From Solitalea lacus (GTDB lineage: Bacteria; Bacteroidota; Bacteroidia; Sphingobacteriales; Sphingobacteriaceae), in the NCBI RefSeq assembly GCF_022014595.1, contig NZ_CP091740.1, positions 4,018,200 through 4,082,199 on the forward strand: DNA of 64,000 nt, given 5' to 3'. Every line of letters begins with the position of its first letter. The stretch's first letter is position 1. Of the stretch, positions 51,437-60,402 are shown piece by piece. Made by a program: the position numbers and the translations under genes. Under the pieces are notes generated by a model, which was given only the letters and a program-made list of their open reading frames with translations, searched no databases and was not told the origin of the DNA.

Positions 51437-52559
51437 TTTTGACCTTGCTATTATTGGTGGGGGATTGGCCGGTTTAAGCACCGCAATTCAAATGAACAAA
51501 CTTGGTTATGAAGTTATTTTGTTTGAGAAAGAAACATTTCCATTCCACAAGGTTTGCGGTGAATATATTGCAATGGAATCCTGGGACTTTCTTCAAGGTT
51601 TGGGAGTTCCATTAGAAAACATGCAACTACCTAAAATTACCAGGTTGCATATTTCTGACTGCAGAGGTAAACTCCTGGCACATAAACTTAACCCAGGCGG
51701 ATTTGGAATCAGCAGATATAGCCTTGATAATGAACTTCATCAACTCGCAAAGCAAAGCGGCGTTGTCGTCTACGATAACACAAAAGTTTTAGCCATTGAT
51801 TTTTACCAAGGTAAAAGCGTAATTAAAACTAACTCCGCTACTTTCAATGCTAAAGTCGCCTGTGGATCATGGGGAAAAAGAGCCAATATTGATATAAAGT
51901 TGCGGCGAGAGTTCATTCATCAGCCCCCTAAAAAAAATCAGCATTTTATTGCAGTTAAATATCATGTTAAAACTGATTTTCCAGATGACCTAATAGAGTT
52001 ACACAATTTTGAAAACGGATATTGTGGCATTTCTACAGTTGAGAACAACATGCAATGTTTATGCTACCTTACAACAGCCTACAATTTGCAGCAATGTAAT
52101 AATGATATTAAAAAACTTGAAAAAACTTACCTGGCAAAAAATCCCCACTTGAATCAATACTTCCAGTTCTCCAAATTCATTTTTAATGAGCCATTAGTAA
52201 TTTCACAAATTAGTTTTGCCTCGAAAGAAGCCATTAACGACCACATTTTCATGGTAGGAGATGCTGCTGGAATGATTGCCCCACTTTGTGGCAATGGCAT
52301 GAGCATGGCCTTGCATGGATCAAAACTAGTAGTTCCTATTTTGGATAATTTACTCAAAGGGAATTTGAATCGATTGGATGCAGAGCGACAATACGCTTCG
52401 ATTTGGAAGGCTCAGTTTAATTCCCGTTTACGTACAGGTCGTTGGTTTCAACAATTATTTGGTCGTCCTCTGGTAACAAATACAGCACTTAGAGCATTAA
52501 ATAGTTTTCCTTCATTAACTTCATCCTTAATTGGCCTAACTCATGGAAAACCATTTTAA
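51423..52559 (+). CDS. FAD-dependent oxidoreductase (geranylgeranyl-reductase/hydroxylase type)
   Basis: This 378-residue flavoprotein has the dinucleotide loop AIIGGGLAGLSTAIQMNKLGYEVILFEKE at the N-terminus and FPFHKVCGEYIAMESWDFL typical of the geranylgeranyl-reductase subgroup. FMVGDAAGMIAPLCGNGMSMALHGSKL contains the GD motif that contacts FAD ribitol. It might hydroxylate the phenolic ring (as SrsC does) or reduce a prenyl chain. It overlaps the methyltransferase gene and is the last gene of the cluster. Confidence 0.85.
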   Translation: MIKTDFDLAIIGGGLAGLSTAIQMNKLGYEVILFEKETFPFHKVCGEYIAMESWDFLQGLGVPLENMQLPKITRLHISDCRGKLLAHKLNPGGFGISRYSLDNELHQLAKQSGVVVYDNTKVLAIDFYQGKSVIKTNSATFNAKVACGSWGKRANIDIKLRREFIHQPPKKNQHFIAVKYHVKTDFPDDLIELHNFENGYCGISTVENNMQCLCYLTTAYNLQQCNNDIKKLEKTYLAKNPHLNQYFQFSKFIFNEPLVISQISFASKEAINDHIFMVGDAAGMIAPLCGNGMSMALHGSKLVVPILDNLLKGNLNRLDAERQYASIWKAQFNSRLRTGRWFQQLFGRPLVTNTALRALNSFPSLTSSLIGLTHGKPF

Positions 52560-52562
52560 AAG

Positions 52563-52591
52563 TACAACCCGGAATAATATTCCAGGTTGTA
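52563..52591. terminator. Bidirectional hairpin after the PKS cluster
   Basis: TACAACC (52563-52569) pairs with GGTTGTA (52585-52591) around the inner palindrome GGAATAATATTCC, with one unpaired base each side. It separates convergent genes. Confidence 0.65.
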
Positions 52592-52603
52592 TTAAATTAA
52601 ATT

Positions 52604-54142
52604 TTATACCGTTTCACTCATTACATTCTCTTTAACGTTTGCCTCTATTCCGTTTTTTTCTTTAATGAACAAACAGCCAACTGTAAAACATATTAAAGCA
52701 ACAGTTATCGGATAAATTAAGCCCGCAAAATGGTTTCCGGTTGAATACACCAGCAAAGTAGCAATGGTAGGCAAAATGCCTCCAACTATACCATTACCAA
52801 CGTGATATGGCAAAGACATAGAAGTGTAACGAATACGAGTTGGAAACAGTTCCACCAAAAATGCCGCAATCGGACCGTAAACCATTGTCACAAAAATCAC
52901 CTGAATCAACACCAAAAAAATAAGCCTGATGATATTACCAATACCTAAGGTTACTTCTTTTTTTAACTCCAGATCGGTAGCTGCAGCCGAACCGGGTAAA
53001 GTAATACGAGTTTCTTTTATAACAGTTTCATCATCATAAAACCGGGTTTCAATTGCCTGTCGACCCGACTGTCCATCAGCGCGTTGAACTGTACTGTATT
53101 GAACCTTACGCTTAAAGGCTAACTCTGTTTTTAAATCTGGGTTTACGGTATTATCCATTGTTTTGTAAATAGGATAATAAGCGATGGCTGCTATCAGCAT
53201 ACCTGCCATCATTATCTTTTTACGCCCCAATTTATCGGATAATTTACCGAAGTATATAAAAAAGGGTGTCCCTAATAATAACGCTATTGCAATAATGAGG
53301 TTCGACTGCACGAACTCAACGTTCATGGTTTTTTGCAAGAAAGAAAGAGCATAAAACTGGCCTGTGTACCATACCACTCCCTGTCCCATTGTAGCTCCAA
53401 ACAAAGCCAACATCACCATTTTAAGGTTTTCCTTTTCTCCAAAACTTTCTTTCAATGGATTTTTAGATACCTTGCCTTCAGTTTTAAGTTGAGTAAACAA
53501 TGGTGATTCTTGTAAGCGGATGCGAATATAATAGGACATAATCACCAAAAACACCGACAATAAAAACGGAACTCGCCAACCCCAAGCATTAAAGGATTCT
53601 GGAGATAAGCTCAAACGTGTTAAAAGAATTACACCAAGAGAGAGGAATAAACCTAATGTTGCCGTAGTTTGAATAAAACTGGTATAATATCCCTGTTGAT
53701 TTTGGGGAGAATGCTCTGCTACATAAGTTGCTGCCCCACCATACTCCCCGCCCAGAGCAAGCCCTTGCACCAAACGTAATAACAAAACAATTATTGGTGC
53801 GAAAATTCCTATTTGCTGATAAGAAGGAACCAAACCTATTGCAAAGGTGGATCCTCCCATTAACAGTAGTGTTAGCAAAAAAGTATATTTTCTTCCTACC
53901 AAATCACCAAGGCGACCGAATACTAAAGCTCCAAACGGACGAACAACAAACCCTACAGCAAAAGTGGCGAGGGTAGAAATGTAAGCAAGCGTAGGATTAG
54001 ATGCAGGGAAAAATTTTTCAGCAATGATTAATGATAAACTGCCGAAAATGTAAAAGTCGTACCACTCTATGAGTGTTCCGGCGGAGGAAGCGAAAATAAC
54101 TTCCCAAATTTTGGTTTTTGGTTGATTTGTTTGCATACACAT
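52604..54142 (-). CDS. MHS-family (MFS) metabolite:H+ symporter
   Basis: A 12-helix major-facilitator transporter of the proline/alpha-ketoglutarate/shikimate class. Motifs: SSAGTLIEWYDFYIFGSLSLIIAEKFFP, VRPFGALVFGRLGDLVGRKYTFL, RLVQGLALGGEYGGAATYVAEHSP, and a C-terminal FPTRIRYTSMSLPYHVGNGIVGG. A polar insertion of about 70 residues (DNTVNPDLKTELAFKRKVQYS to LPGSAAATDLELKKEV) sits between helices of the second half. The ATG at 54142 (MCMQTNQPKTKIW) is chosen over 54178. Substrate not known. Confidence 0.88.
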   Translation of the reverse strand: MCMQTNQPKTKIWEVIFASSAGTLIEWYDFYIFGSLSLIIAEKFFPASNPTLAYISTLATFAVGFVVRPFGALVFGRLGDLVGRKYTFLLTLLLMGGSTFAIGLVPSYQQIGIFAPIIVLLLRLVQGLALGGEYGGAATYVAEHSPQNQQGYYTSFIQTTATLGLFLSLGVILLTRLSLSPESFNAWGWRVPFLLSVFLVIMSYYIRIRLQESPLFTQLKTEGKVSKNPLKESFGEKENLKMVMLALFGATMGQGVVWYTGQFYALSFLQKTMNVEFVQSNLIIAIALLLGTPFFIYFGKLSDKLGRKKIMMAGMLIAAIAYYPIYKTMDNTVNPDLKTELAFKRKVQYSTVQRADGQSGRQAIETRFYDDETVIKETRITLPGSAAATDLELKKEVTLGIGNIIRLIFLVLIQVIFVTMVYGPIAAFLVELFPTRIRYTSMSLPYHVGNGIVGGILPTIATLLVYSTGNHFAGLIYPITVALICFTVGCLFIKEKNGIEANVKENVMSETV

Positions 54143-54243
54143 AAAATTGAAAGTCAAAAAGATAGAGAAAATTCCCAAACATAACCTACACTAGCAAAAC
54201 TTTCTTATTTATTAACTCCCAATCCTGTATGCATATCTTTTTA

Positions 54244-54270
54244 CAAAAAAAGCGGCCCTACGACCGCCTT
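54244..54270 (-). terminator. Terminator of the pyruvate carboxylase gene
   Basis: A short G/C stem (GCGG 54252-54255 with CCGC 54264-54267) followed on the minus strand by seven Ts. Confidence 0.6.
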
Positions 54271-54303
54271 TCCCAAACTATTGATAAAAATTAAAAAGCT
54301 ATT

Positions 54304-57300
54304 CTAAGCAATTTCTAACACCAAGTCATCGGTATTGACCAATGTTCCGGAAGTTAAAATAAGATCGCCTACCGTAAAATCATGTGAAGCTGTAATGTTA
54401 GTTTCCATTTTCATGGCTTCAACTACAAACAATGGCTGGTTCTTTTTCACTTTATCTCCTGATTTTACAAATATTTTCGAAAGCATGCCTTGTAATGGTG
54501 CCCCAATATGATTGCCGTTTGATTTATCGATCTTCCTGTTTTCTTGTTTCAGTACTTTAATCGATTTATCCAGCACCTCTATATTACGGGTTTGCCCATT
54601 CAATTTGAAGAACACAGTACGCATACCATTTTCATCAGCAGGACTGATACTTAGCAATCGAACCAGCAAAGTCTTGCCAGGGGCAATTTCAATGGTGGTT
54701 TCTTCACCCAGTTTCATTCCGTACAAGAAATATTTGGTAGGGATAGTTGAAACATCCCCATATTCTTTCCAGAATTTCACCCCGTCTTCAAAAACTTTAG
54801 GGTAGAATTTATATGATAAGAAATCTGTGAACTGTAATTCTGCACCAAACTCTTTCTTAAATTCTTCAAATTCGTTAGTGAAGTTGATTGACGGCAAATG
54901 CTTATTCGGACGATCATTATAAGGTTCCTTATCTTTCAGCACAATTTTCTGCAGTTGAAGCGGAAATCCTCCTGCCGGCTGACCAATTTCCCCTTGGAAG
55001 AATTGAATTACTGACTCAGGGAATGAAATGGTTTCACCTTTAGTAAGCACATCCTCTTTGGTAAGATTATTAGAAACCATGAACTGTGCCATGTCGCCCA
55101 CCACCTTAGAACTTGGCGTTACCTTCACAATATCACCAAACAACTCATTCACTTCTGCATAGCGTTCCTTAATCAATTCAAAACGCTCGCCAAGACCCAG
55201 CGCAATGGCCTGGCCTTTTAGGTTCGAATACTGTCCTCCTGGAATTTCGTGTTGAAACACCTCTGCAGAACTAGCTTTCATCCCCGATTCGAATGGATAG
55301 TAATACTCCCGAACAGCTTCCCAGTATGTTGAATGCTGATTCAACGATTTGATATCATAAGGGTTTTCACGCTCGTGGAAACGCATCATCTCCACCACAG
55401 CGTTAAAGTTAGGTTGAGAAGTTAAGCCTGATAATGCTCCTAAAGCACAGTCCACAACATCAACCCCGGCTTCAATAGCTTTCAAATAAGTAGCAGGTTG
55501 CAGCGAAGAAGTATCATGCGTATGCAAGTGAATTGGAATTTTAACGGTTTCCTTCAACGCACCAACCAACTCTGAAGCGGCATACGGCTTCAACAAGCCT
55601 GACATATCTTTAATTGCCAAAATATGTGCTCCGGCATTTTCAAGATCTTTGGCTAATTGAAGATAATAATTAAGTGTGTATTTGGTTTTCTTCGGATCGA
55701 GGATATCACCTGTGTAACATAATGCTCCTTCGGCAATACCTCCGGTACGCTTACGAACCATTTCAATACATGGAGCAATATTTTCCATCCAGTTCAACGA
55801 ATCGAAAATGCGGAAGATATCAACACCTTTTTCCCAAGATTTTTCTACAAAGCTTTCAATTAAATTGTCAGGATATGCCGAATATCCAACTCCGTTACAA
55901 CCACGGATAAGCATTTGTAACAAGATATTGGGAACTGCGGCACGTAACAATTCAAGGCGTTTCCATGGATCTTCGCGTAGAAAACGGATACAAACATCGA
56001 AAGTTGCACCTCCCCACACTTCCATTGAAAATGTTTGTGGATGCGTTTTGGCAAATGCTTCAGCAACTCTTAGCATATCATAGGTACGCATGCGCGTAGC
56101 CAATAACGACTGGTGACCGTCACGAAACGTAGTATCCGTATATTGAATTTTCTTCTCGTTCTTTAACCATTCTGCAAACTTTTCAGGTCCCAGTTCGGTC
56201 AATAAGTCTTTGGTCCCCTTTGGATAGGGAACAGCTGGATCGAAAGTCGGAATAATCGGCTTATCAAAACGAGCATTAGGATTCACCTTAGTCACGTCAG
56301 GATTTCCATTTATAGCCACATCAGCCAAAAACTTTAATATCCTTGTACCCCTGTCGAGGCGGGTTTTAAAGTTGAACAGTTCAGGATGTTCCTGAATAAA
56401 ACCAACGGTAGCTTTTCCCTGAACGAATTCAGGAACCGAAATCAAATTCTCAAGGAACTGAATATTATTTTTCACCCCACGAATACGGAACTCGCGAAGT
56501 GCACGATGCATCTTTTTAGAAGCATCATTTAAATCATTACCCCAGGTACTCACCTTAACCAGCATCGAATCAAAAAACGGACTGATTTTCATCCCCGGAT
56601 AAGTAGACCCCTCATCCAAACGAACACCAAAACCAGTTGCGTTTCGGTAGGTAATTAACGTACCATAATCCGGCTTGAAGCCATTTGCAGGATCTTCTGT
56701 GGTAATACGGCATTGCATTGCCACTCCGTTGCACTTGATTTTACTTTGATCACCCAAGCCAATCTCAGGGTCGGTAAGTTTATAACCATCAGCAACATAT
56801 AACTGCGTTTTAATAATATCAACTCCCGTAACCATTTCGGTAACGGTGTGCTCTACCTGTACGCGTGGATTTACTTCAATGAAATAGATGTTTTCTTGTC
56901 CATCAACCAAAAACTCAACTGTACCAACATTATTGTAATTTACTGTTGAGCATATACGGATAGCGTATTCATATAGCTTATCACGAGTTTCCTTCTTTAA
57001 TCCCACTGAAGGAGCAACCTCTACTACCTTTTGAAAACGGCGTTGTACTGAACAATCACGTTCAAACAAATGACGGATGTTTCCAAAGCTATCTGCAACA
57101 ATCTGAATCTCTATATGTTTCGGATTCTCAATAAACTTCTCAAGAAAGACAGTATCATCGCCGAAAGCATTTTTTGCTTCACTTTTTGCTTCGCGAAAAC
57201 CTTTTTCCAATTCCTCATCATTGCGAATTACACGCATACCACGACCACCACCTCCGGCAGCAGCTTTTAACATCAACGGATAACCAATTCGGTTTGCTTC

Positions 57301-57744
57301 TTCCAAAGCAACTCCAAAGTCGATCAAATCACGTTCATTATCCTCAATAATTGGAATTTGTGCTTTTTTCGCATTTTCTTTGGCAATAACCTTATCTCCC
57401 AAAGCTTCCATTACATCAGGTCGCGGACCAACGAAAATGATTCCGCTGTCGGCACATCTTTGAGCCAAATCTTTGTTCTCCGAAAGAAATCCGTAACCGG
57501 GATGAATAGCATCGGCCTTGCATTGTTTGGCAATGCGAATAATTTCATCAATATTAAGGTAAGGCTTTAGGGGATCATTATCTTCACCAATTTGGTAGGC
57601 TTCATCAGCCTTGTAGCGGTGTAAAGAATAACGGTCTTCGTAGGTGTAAACAGCAACTGTAGCAATGTTTAGCTCGTTACATGCGCGGGCAATACGGATG
57701 GCGATCTCGCCTCTGTTGGCAATGAGTACTTTCCTGATCTTCAT
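54304..57744 (-). CDS. pyc: Pyruvate carboxylase
   Basis: It carboxylates pyruvate to oxaloacetate, refilling the citric acid cycle. The single 1146-residue chain has biotin carboxylase (about 1-450; [48 protein letters not shown]), carboxyltransferase (about 530-800; TTFRDGHQSLLATRMRTYDM, with metal ligands in HLHTHDTSSLQPATYL), a tetramerisation region, and a biotinyl domain (GNHIGAPLQGMLSKI, EAMKMETNI). All expected parts are intact. A -7 box far upstream suggests a leader of about 220 bases. Confidence 0.97.
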   Translation of the reverse strand: MKIRKVLIANRGEIAIRIARACNELNIATVAVYTYEDRYSLHRYKADEAYQIGEDNDPLKPYLNIDEIIRIAKQCKADAIHPGYGFLSENKDLAQRCADSGIIFVGPRPDVMEALGDKVIAKENAKKAQIPIIEDNERDLIDFGVALEEANRIGYPLMLKAAAGGGGRGMRVIRNDEELEKGFREAKSEAKNAFGDDTVFLEKFIENPKHIEIQIVADSFGNIRHLFERDCSVQRRFQKVVEVAPSVGLKKETRDKLYEYAIRICSTVNYNNVGTVEFLVDGQENIYFIEVNPRVQVEHTVTEMVTGVDIIKTQLYVADGYKLTDPEIGLGDQSKIKCNGVAMQCRITTEDPANGFKPDYGTLITYRNATGFGVRLDEGSTYPGMKISPFFDSMLVKVSTWGNDLNDASKKMHRALREFRIRGVKNNIQFLENLISVPEFVQGKATVGFIQEHPELFNFKTRLDRGTRILKFLADVAINGNPDVTKVNPNARFDKPIIPTFDPAVPYPKGTKDLLTELGPEKFAEWLKNEKKIQYTDTTFRDGHQSLLATRMRTYDMLRVAEAFAKTHPQTFSMEVWGGATFDVCIRFLREDPWKRLELLRAAVPNILLQMLIRGCNGVGYSAYPDNLIESFVEKSWEKGVDIFRIFDSLNWMENIAPCIEMVRKRTGGIAEGALCYTGDILDPKKTKYTLNYYLQLAKDLENAGAHILAIKDMSGLLKPYAASELVGALKETVKIPIHLHTHDTSSLQPATYLKAIEAGVDVVDCALGALSGLTSQPNFNAVVEMMRFHERENPYDIKSLNQHSTYWEAVREYYYPFESGMKASSAEVFQHEIPGGQYSNLKGQAIALGLGERFELIKERYAEVNELFGDIVKVTPSSKVVGDMAQFMVSNNLTKEDVLTKGETISFPESVIQFFQGEIGQPAGGFPLQLQKIVLKDKEPYNDRPNKHLPSINFTNEFEEFKKEFGAELQFTDFLSYKFYPKVFEDGVKFWKEYGDVSTIPTKYFLYGMKLGEETTIEIAPGKTLLVRLLSISPADENGMRTVFFKLNGQTRNIEVLDKSIKVLKQENRKIDKSNGNHIGAPLQGMLSKIFVKSGDKVKKNQPLFVVEAMKMETNITASHDFTVGDLILTSGTLVNTDDLVLEIA

Positions 57745-57974
57745 TATTTAGGTTAGGTTGAATTTTTATCCTCTGCGTCCAGTCATTCTATAAGAATGCC
57801 AATTAAGCAGTTAATACCTATAAGTGAAAATTAATAAATGTTTTATTGAGAATTAAATCTTTTATTGAAAAAAATTCAAATTAAATGACGTTTCTATAAA
57901 ACTACTTTATATTTTTCGACTTAACAATACGAATTCATTAAATCAGGAGCTCATAGTCGACAGGCTCGCGAAAG
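57745..57974 (-). other. Probable long 5' leader of pyc
   Basis: This region of about 220 bases lies between the predicted transcription start near 57968 and the ATG at 57744, and has no reading frame. It is AT-rich; no named riboswitch or clear leader-peptide hairpin was recognised. Confidence 0.35.
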
Positions 57975-57982
57975 CAAAGGTA
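57975..57982 (-). promoter_or_regulatory. -7 box (TACCTTTG) upstream of pyc
   Basis: Exact TAnnTTTG on the minus strand, followed by C, as in strong promoters of the phylum; TTG lies about 24 bases further upstream. Confidence 0.5.
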
Positions 57983-58155
57983 GAAAAATAAAAGAGATTT
58001 TAATTTCAACAGTCGAACTTTGTAATATTCACACTTTTATTCTATTCTAACAAAAACAAACAAAATAATAATGCCTCCAAAACCTCCATTCTAAATATAA
58101 AATTCTAACTATTGAGCCGATTTCCCCAAAAAGCACAGCAGCTTACCCTAAGTAC

Positions 58156-58184
58156 AAAAAAAAGAGCCGCATTTTCAGCAGCTC
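58156..58184 (-). terminator. Terminator of serS
   Basis: GAGCCGC (58164-58170) pairs with GCAGCTC (58178-58184) with one mismatch, and eight Ts follow on the minus strand. Confidence 0.8.
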
Positions 58185-58212
58185 CCCATAAATAACATTT
58201 TAACTTTTATCC

Positions 58213-59484
58213 TTAGTTGATATACTCAAACTTTGTATATGGCACCAAAGCAGCCGGAATTTTAATTCCGTTTTCAGTTTGGTTGTTTTCTAATAAAGAA
58301 GCAACAATGCGTGGTAGTGCCAAAGCACTTCCATTTAAGGTATGAGCCAACTGCGCTTTGCCTTCTTTCCCTTTAAAACGCAATTTTAGTCGGTTTGCCT
58401 GGAACGCTTCAAAGTTTGAAACTGAACTTACCTCTAACCAACGTTGCTGAGCTGTTGAGTAAACCTCCATATCGTAAGTTAATGCAGCGGCGAAACTCAT
58501 ATCTCCGCCACATAAACGCAATACACGATATGGCAATTCAAGTTTTTGCAACAAACTTTGTACATAAGTGCTCATATCCTCTAAGATCTCATATGATTTA
58601 TCAGGATGTGCAATCTGCACAATCTCTACCTTATCAAACTGATGCAAACGGTTTAAGCCCCGCACATGCGCACCATATGAACCTGCCTCGCGACGGAAAC
58701 ACGGAGTATAGGCTGTATTTTTAATTGGCAGCTGTTCCTCTTTTACAATCTCATCACGGTAAAGGTTCGTTACAGGAACTTCAGCAGTGGGAATCAGGTA
58801 TAAATTATCTTCACCGATAAAATACATTTGCCCTTCTTTATCTGGTAACTGACCAGTTCCAAAACCTGAAGCTTCATTAATAACAGTTGGCGGCTGCACC
58901 TCAAAATACCCCGCTTTTTCCGCTTCATCTAAAAAGAAATTGATTAAAGCACGTTGTAGTTTAGCCCCTTTACCTTTGTAAACCGGGAAACCTGCACCAG
59001 TAATTTTATTACCTAATTCAAAATCTATAATATCGTATTTGGCAGCCAATTCCCAATGAGGAAGTGCCCCTTCAGGTAATGTAGGAATATTGCCGTGCGT
59101 TAATACCACTTCATTTTCTTCAGGAGTATTACCATCCGGAACTGAATTATGTGGCAAGTTAGGCACCTGAACCAATTTATTATGCAGTTGTTGCTCAATT
59201 TCAGTCAGTTCTTCACCTAAAACTTTAATATCTTCTTTTAATAATGAAGTGGTTTCTTTTATCTTTTCAATTTCTTCTTTACGACCGGACTTAACCAATT
59301 CTCCGATGCTTTTTGCCATTGTATTGGATTGTGAAAGCACATTATCCAGCTGCGCTTGTGTTGCGCGACGCTTTTGGTCCAATTCTAAAATTTCATCTAC
59401 CAGTTCGAGCTGTTTAAAGTTTTTTTTGCTCAAACGGGCTAAAACATCCTCTTTATTCTCTCTGATGTAGTTAATTTGCAGCAT
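58213..59484 (-). CDS. serS: Seryl-tRNA synthetase
   Basis: This 423-residue class II synthetase charges tRNA-Ser. It has an N-terminal coiled-coil arm (about 25-105) and a catalytic core with motif 2 (TPCFRREAGSYGAHVRGLNRLHQFDKVEIV) and motif 3 (LNGSALALPRIVASLLENNQ). LKVSSVSNFEAFQANRLKLR-like segments (VSSVSNFEAFQANRLKLRFK) match the serine site. ATG 59484 fits the consensus MLQINYIRENKEDV. Confidence 0.97.
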   Translation of the reverse strand: MLQINYIRENKEDVLARLSKKNFKQLELVDEILELDQKRRATQAQLDNVLSQSNTMAKSIGELVKSGRKEEIEKIKETTSLLKEDIKVLGEELTEIEQQLHNKLVQVPNLPHNSVPDGNTPEENEVVLTHGNIPTLPEGALPHWELAAKYDIIDFELGNKITGAGFPVYKGKGAKLQRALINFFLDEAEKAGYFEVQPPTVINEASGFGTGQLPDKEGQMYFIGEDNLYLIPTAEVPVTNLYRDEIVKEEQLPIKNTAYTPCFRREAGSYGAHVRGLNRLHQFDKVEIVQIAHPDKSYEILEDMSTYVQSLLQKLELPYRVLRLCGGDMSFAAALTYDMEVYSTAQQRWLEVSSVSNFEAFQANRLKLRFKGKEGKAQLAHTLNGSALALPRIVASLLENNQTENGIKIPAALVPYTKFEYIN

Positions 59485-59503
59485 CGTTTCTCAAATTTGT
59501 GCG

Positions 59504-59511
59504 TAAAGATA
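59504..59511 (-). promoter_or_regulatory. Probable -7 box (TATCTTTA) of serS
   Basis: One mismatch to TAnnTTTG on the minus strand, 19 bases before ATG 59484. Confidence 0.4.
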
Positions 59512-59635
59512 GAAATTTTTGATTACGAGTTGTGGATTACGGATTTGAAGATTGCACATAATAAGTGTTTAAACCCTTATTAAGAGTGTTCATTTAAATC
59601 TCATAAGCCACAACCCAAACCCACAATTACTAATT

Positions 59636-60370
59636 ATGACTGGAAAGCTGTACCTGGTTCCAACCCCTGTTGGAAATCTGGAAGATATTACCTTGAGAGC
59701 GCTTCGTATTTTAAAAGAAGCAGATCTTGTTTTAGCTGAAGACACACGCAATGGCGGACAATTATTAAAACATTTCGGTATTGATAAAAAGATGTTTTCT
59801 CATCATCAGCATAATGAACACAAGGCTGTTGCTGAGGTAATTAAATTTTTAAAGGCCGGGCAAAACATTGCCTTGATTAGTGATGCGGGTACCCCCGGAA
59901 TTTCTGATCCGGGTTTTTTATTGGTACGCGAATGTATTAAAGAAGAGATCCCATTAGAAACCCTGCCAGGCCCCACAGCATTTGTTCCGGCACTGGTTAA
60001 CTCAGGCTTACCTTGCGACCGCTTTTGTTTTGAAGGGTTTCTGCCGGTAAAAAAAGGAAGACAAACCCGTTTAAAAGAGCTGGTTAATGAAGACCGGACC
60101 ATGATCTTCTATGAATCACCACACAGGCTACTCAAAACTATTGAAGAGTTTATTCAGTTTTTTGGCAAAGACAGACAGGCCTGTGCCTCTCGTGAAATCA
60201 GCAAAGTGTTTGAAGAAAATGTACGAGGTTCATTAAAAGAAATAAAATCACATTTTGAAAACAATGTATTAAAAGGTGAATTTGTAGTTTGCGTAGCTGG
60301 AAATGAAGGCAAGGATAAAAAACAAAAAAATAAAAGCAAATACGATAGCTCTGATAACGACGAAGAGTAA
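59636..60370 (+). CDS. rsmI: 16S rRNA (cytidine-1402 2'-O) methyltransferase RsmI
   Basis: RsmI methylates the ribose of C1402 in the ribosomal decoding centre. The 244-residue product starts GKLYLVPTPVGNLEDITLRALRILKEADLVLAEDTR, with the family's GNL motif. It continues with ALISDAGTPGISDPGFLLVREC and PGPTAFVPALVNSGLPCDRFCFEGFLP. The last 20 residues are a lysine-rich, acidic tail (KDKKQKNKSKYDSS) that is longer than in enteric homologues. It precedes lnt by 32 bases. Confidence 0.95.
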   Translation: MTGKLYLVPTPVGNLEDITLRALRILKEADLVLAEDTRNGGQLLKHFGIDKKMFSHHQHNEHKAVAEVIKFLKAGQNIALISDAGTPGISDPGFLLVRECIKEEIPLETLPGPTAFVPALVNSGLPCDRFCFEGFLPVKKGRQTRLKELVNEDRTMIFYESPHRLLKTIEEFIQFFGKDRQACASREISKVFEENVRGSLKEIKSHFENNVLKGEFVVCVAGNEGKDKKQKNKSKYDSSDNDEE

Positions 60371-60402
60371 GTTAAACATAAAGTAAATCCTAAATAAATT
60401 AA

